Source of the DNA: an uncultured Ruminococcus sp.
GTDB lineage: Bacteria; Bacillota; Clostridia; RUG12999
Reading direction: 5' to 3'
NCBI GenBank assembly: GCA_902784805.1
Contig: CACZWD010000013.1
Coordinates: 1-43,857 of the forward strand
Length of the DNA stretch: 43,857 nt
Shown here: positions 41,718 through 43,857 of the stretch, in pieces
Layout of the letters: every line of letters begins with the position of its first letter
Numbering within the stretch: position 1 is the stretch's first letter
Notes under the pieces: model-generated
What the model was told of the DNA's origin: nothing
The model's input: the letters and a program-made list of their open reading frames with translations, nothing else
Databases searched by the model: none
Position numbers and translations under genes: made by a program

Positions 41718-43547
41718 ATGTTAAAAAAAATAATTTCATTATCTTTAATGTTGATGTTGTTATCGACATTTATGATTGTCGCTCATGCTGATGCACCGGT
41801 TATGGGAATTTCAACAGTGGAAGCTGATCCGGGAGAAAGTGTGAATGTTACAGTTTATATACAGAACAACCCCGGTATATCAGGTACAAAGTTTTATGTA
41901 AGAAGGGATTTATCACTTACATTAACAGGTTATGCAGTTGGAAATGTTATAGGTGATGGAGGTACAGGTGTAACAGCAACTGATTTAGCGAATGAGCTTT
42001 TTTTAGTAAGTTTGTCAGAGTTGACAGGTTCATCAAATGATGGTACGCTTGCTACGTTAACATATACTGTTCCGAACGATGCAACACCTGGTACTACATT
42101 ACCTTTAACTTTAGAATGGGTTAGGGGTACAAAAAGAGGAAATATAACAGCAACTGACACTACTAAATTATATAGCATAGATAAAAATGGAAATGTTACT
42201 AATGCGGGTGGCTTTACATTTGTAAATGGTGGTATTACAGTTAAAGGTACACCCGCTCCCACAACTTACACATTAACATATGATGCAGGCGCAGGTTCAA
42301 ATGCTCCGGCAGCTGAAACAGGTATTACAGCAGGCACAGAAATCAGCCTTGCAGGTAAAACCGCTACAGCTCCCGCAGGTAAGGTATTTGCAGGTTGGAC
42401 AGCAAACGGAACAGATATTATAACAAGCATTGTTGTAAATGACAACGTAACTCTTACAGCAGTTTACGAAGATGAGCCTGTAGCAGAAAAATTACTTAAG
42501 GGTGTTATCACACGTCAGGCAGACTCTGTAGCTATTGACAATGCTAATAAGACGGTTAATGTAGAATATGACCTTAAACAGATTAAAGTAAAATCAAACT
42601 ATGTAATGTTTGCGCCTTCTGTTGATGAAGACACAGAGGTTGATATGGGCGCGTTTAGCTATCTTAATAAGTTTGCTACAACCGAATATACATTGTCGAA
42701 TGCAAGCGCTGCAGGCATAAATCTTGCGGCTGAAACCGGAAAGCCAAGCGTTCAAGCATATGCTATTAATAAAGCTGCGGCAAATTCACAGACCTTCACA
42801 ATGACTCTTACAAAAGGTGAAGATGTTGAAGAATATACAGTTACTCTTACAATAAGAGATTTTGCTACAGCAAAGGCAGGTACGTTCGGTATAACCGAAG
42901 ACATGATTAAGACAAATCGTGATGATATTGTTAGCGTTGAAGGTAAGGTTATTAGTATTACCACTAAGAACCGTTACAATTGGGATGCTCTTGCAATAAA
43001 GGGTTCTGAATTTGGTCCTGTTGAAAACAGACAAAGGCCGATTTTAGAGGTTCTTAATCTTGATGCTGATGCTAAAGTTATCGATGACAGTGATGCTAAT
43101 TATGGAAATGCTGTTCTTTTATACTATGGTGCAAATAGATCTTATACAATAAGAGTTTATGGTGACGACGATTGCTTGTCATATGAGGATTATACTCTTA
43201 ATGTAAACTATGTGCCTACCAGCGGTAATGATGTCATTAAGATTTGGAGAGTACATACACTCAAGAATGCAAGCGTTAATGCTGCTGATGATATTAATAC
43301 CAGAGAAGCTATTATAATCAACTCCAAAGCAACAGGCGGAAATATTTCGTTCTATCCGATACTTATTAAAGGATTTAGCGGCGAATTTAAAGATGTTGGA
43401 GAAGCTGCAATTGTTGCACAGGAATACAACGGCAGAGAAATGAAGAAGGTTATAGTTGATCCTTCTGAAGTTCCGAGTGATATGAAGTTTATTGTAAAAT
43501 ATCTTCGTGATACAAGAGCATATGATGTTACTTTTGATGTTCAGTAA
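41718..43547 (+). CDS. Large secreted cohesin-like protein with InlB repeat and unknown C-terminal region
   Basis: A 609-aa exported protein 33 nt after the adaptor gene. Signal peptide 1-24 (VAHA-DA). Residues about 28-178 look like a cohesin-type beta-sandwich: VEADPGESVNVTVYIQNNPG, GTKFYVRRDLSLTLTGYAVG, GTLATLTYTVPNDATPGTTL. Residues about 184-252 form one InlB/Listeria-Bacteroides repeat (TYTLTYDAGAG, KVFAGWTANGTD, NVTLTAVYEDE). The remaining about 355 residues match nothing I recognise; they include two similar-looking beta segments (EEYTVTLTIRDFA; LSYEDYTLNVNYV) resembling cadherin-like/Ig-type surface repeats. No dockerin, SLH or LPXTG is seen, so it is free or bound by unknown means. 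Its own GGAGGA site precedes the ATG. Confidence 0.7.
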   Translation: MLKKIISLSLMLMLLSTFMIVAHADAPVMGISTVEADPGESVNVTVYIQNNPGISGTKFYVRRDLSLTLTGYAVGNVIGDGGTGVTATDLANELFLVSLSELTGSSNDGTLATLTYTVPNDATPGTTLPLTLEWVRGTKRGNITATDTTKLYSIDKNGNVTNAGGFTFVNGGITVKGTPAPTTYTLTYDAGAGSNAPAAETGITAGTEISLAGKTATAPAGKVFAGWTANGTDIITSIVVNDNVTLTAVYEDEPVAEKLLKGVITRQADSVAIDNANKTVNVEYDLKQIKVKSNYVMFAPSVDEDTEVDMGAFSYLNKFATTEYTLSNASAAGINLAAETGKPSVQAYAINKAAANSQTFTMTLTKGEDVEEYTVTLTIRDFATAKAGTFGITEDMIKTNRDDIVSVEGKVISITTKNRYNWDALAIKGSEFGPVENRQRPILEVLNLDADAKVIDDSDANYGNAVLLYYGANRSYTIRVYGDDDCLSYEDYTLNVNYVPTSGNDVIKIWRVHTLKNASVNAADDINTREAIIINSKATGGNISFYPILIKGFSGEFKDVGEAAIVAQEYNGREMKKVIVDPSEVPSDMKFIVKYLRDTRAYDVTFDVQ

Positions 43548-43597
43548 TTAGTATCAAGAAATAATATTTACAATATATAAGTTTTATACTTAAAAAT

Positions 43598-43634
43598 AAA
43601 GACCTCAATAAGTTTAGGCTTATTGAGGTCTTTT
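43598..43634 (+). terminator. Terminator of the cohesin locus
   Basis: GACCTCAATAAG (43601-43612) pairs perfectly with CTTATTGAGGTC (43619-43630), followed by TTTT; flanking A and T runs make it bidirectional. Confidence 0.85.
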
Positions 43635-43758
43635 ATTGGCGTCTTTAGGCGTGGAAATAAACCCTGCTTATACCGGGGGAAAATAATAAAAAAGCTTTAG
43701 CAAAAACAAAACCTCTATGATATAATAGTAAAGGTTTGGCGACCGCATTACTAAAAAG

Positions 43759-43857
43759 TGTAAATGTTAAAATGAAAATGTACAAAAACGCCGACTCAAA
43801 ATGTACAATTCTGGCGAAACATTCCAAGATAGAGTATAATCTATCCGGGAGTGATGA
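43759..43857 (+). mobile_element. Left end of an IS21-like insertion sequence (cut by window end)
   Basis: Repeated terminal motifs AATGTACAAAAACGCCGA (about 43777-43794) and AATGTACAATTCTGGCG (about 43799-43816), preceded by TGTAAATGTTAAAATG (from 43759), look like the multiple end repeats of IS21-family elements. TATAAT at 43835-43840 and GGGAG just before a start codon (ATG 43854, or GTG 43851) are where istA would begin. Only the first codon is inside the window. The element class is judged from memory of such ends, so moderate confidence. Confidence 0.5.

Noticed and set aside
41718-43547. Dockerin or sortase anchor in the 609-aa protein
   Set aside because: No paired EF-hand repeats, no LPXTG plus hydrophobic tail, and no SLH repeats; it ends in a beta-type segment.

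Overview
The window looks like a chromosomal piece of a spore-forming, strictly anaerobic Clostridia bacterium, probably an uncultured Oscillospirales/Ruminococcaceae-type gut or plant-degrading lineage. The clues are a complete spoIIAA-spoIIAB-sigF operon, an anaerobe's oxygen-defence set (superoxide reductase, thioredoxin, rubrerythrin), a sodium-pumping decarboxylase, cohesin/dockerin proteins, Firmicutes-type AGGAGG ribosome binding sites, and near-consensus TTGACA-17-TATAAT promoters. The exact taxon is inference.

Layout. 1-6502: a remnant of a mobile element/prophage, all on the minus strand. It runs tail fibre fragment, appendage protein, holin, amidase, then an HTH/zinc protein, a SHOCT-like protein and two tandem large serine recombinases. 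Head, packaging and replication genes are absent. It abuts the 3' part of a DUF4357 gene (6498-6767, + strand). 6780-7030: palindrome-rich noncoding DNA. 7050-10753: two small membrane proteins followed by larB-larC-larE (nickel-pincer nucleotide cofactor synthesis) and a possible 42-aa protein; no larA is present. 10762-11396: rpsU-yqeY. 11535-15325: biotin-dependent, sodium-translocating decarboxylase operon (small subunit, biotin carrier, beta, alpha). 15535-23834: a transposon-like palindrome, then alpha/beta hydrolase-murF-ddl-ispG (peptidoglycan and isoprenoid precursors), then gltX-glnS. 23904-25420: spoIIA operon. 25612-27505: FAD oxidoreductase and a DtxR-family regulator. 27514-27666: tRNA-Thr(CGT) with promoter and terminator. 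27667-27845: an array of short hairpins. 27937-29354: oxygen-defence island. 29377-30575: a broken M20 peptidase gene. 30572-32316: D-2-hydroxyacid dehydrogenase, DUF436 and DUF6472 genes. 32313-32801: ybaK. 32885-36855: DUF523, EamA transporter, mnmG, rsmG. 36867-39160: UDP-glucose dehydrogenase and a UDP-glucuronate-epimerase-like gene. 39310-39726: an SCP2-like protein. 39759-40102: extragenic palindromes surrounding a 152-nt inverted-repeat element that may be a structured RNA. 40140-40634: PduO-type cobalamin adenosyltransferase. 40834-43634: a cohesin-dockerin mini-adaptor and a large secreted cohesin-like protein. 43759-43857: the left end of an IS21-like element cut by the window end.

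How the genes work together. Most of the centre is core metabolism in compact operons with overlapping starts. Accessory parts are the phage remnant, the lar cluster, the hairpin/REP repeats, the cohesin locus and the IS end. The most interesting leads are the inverted-repeat RNA candidate at 39791-39942, the single-cohesin/single-dockerin adaptor with its unusual secreted partner, and the lar cofactor operon that carries two unexplained membrane proteins but no lactate racemase.
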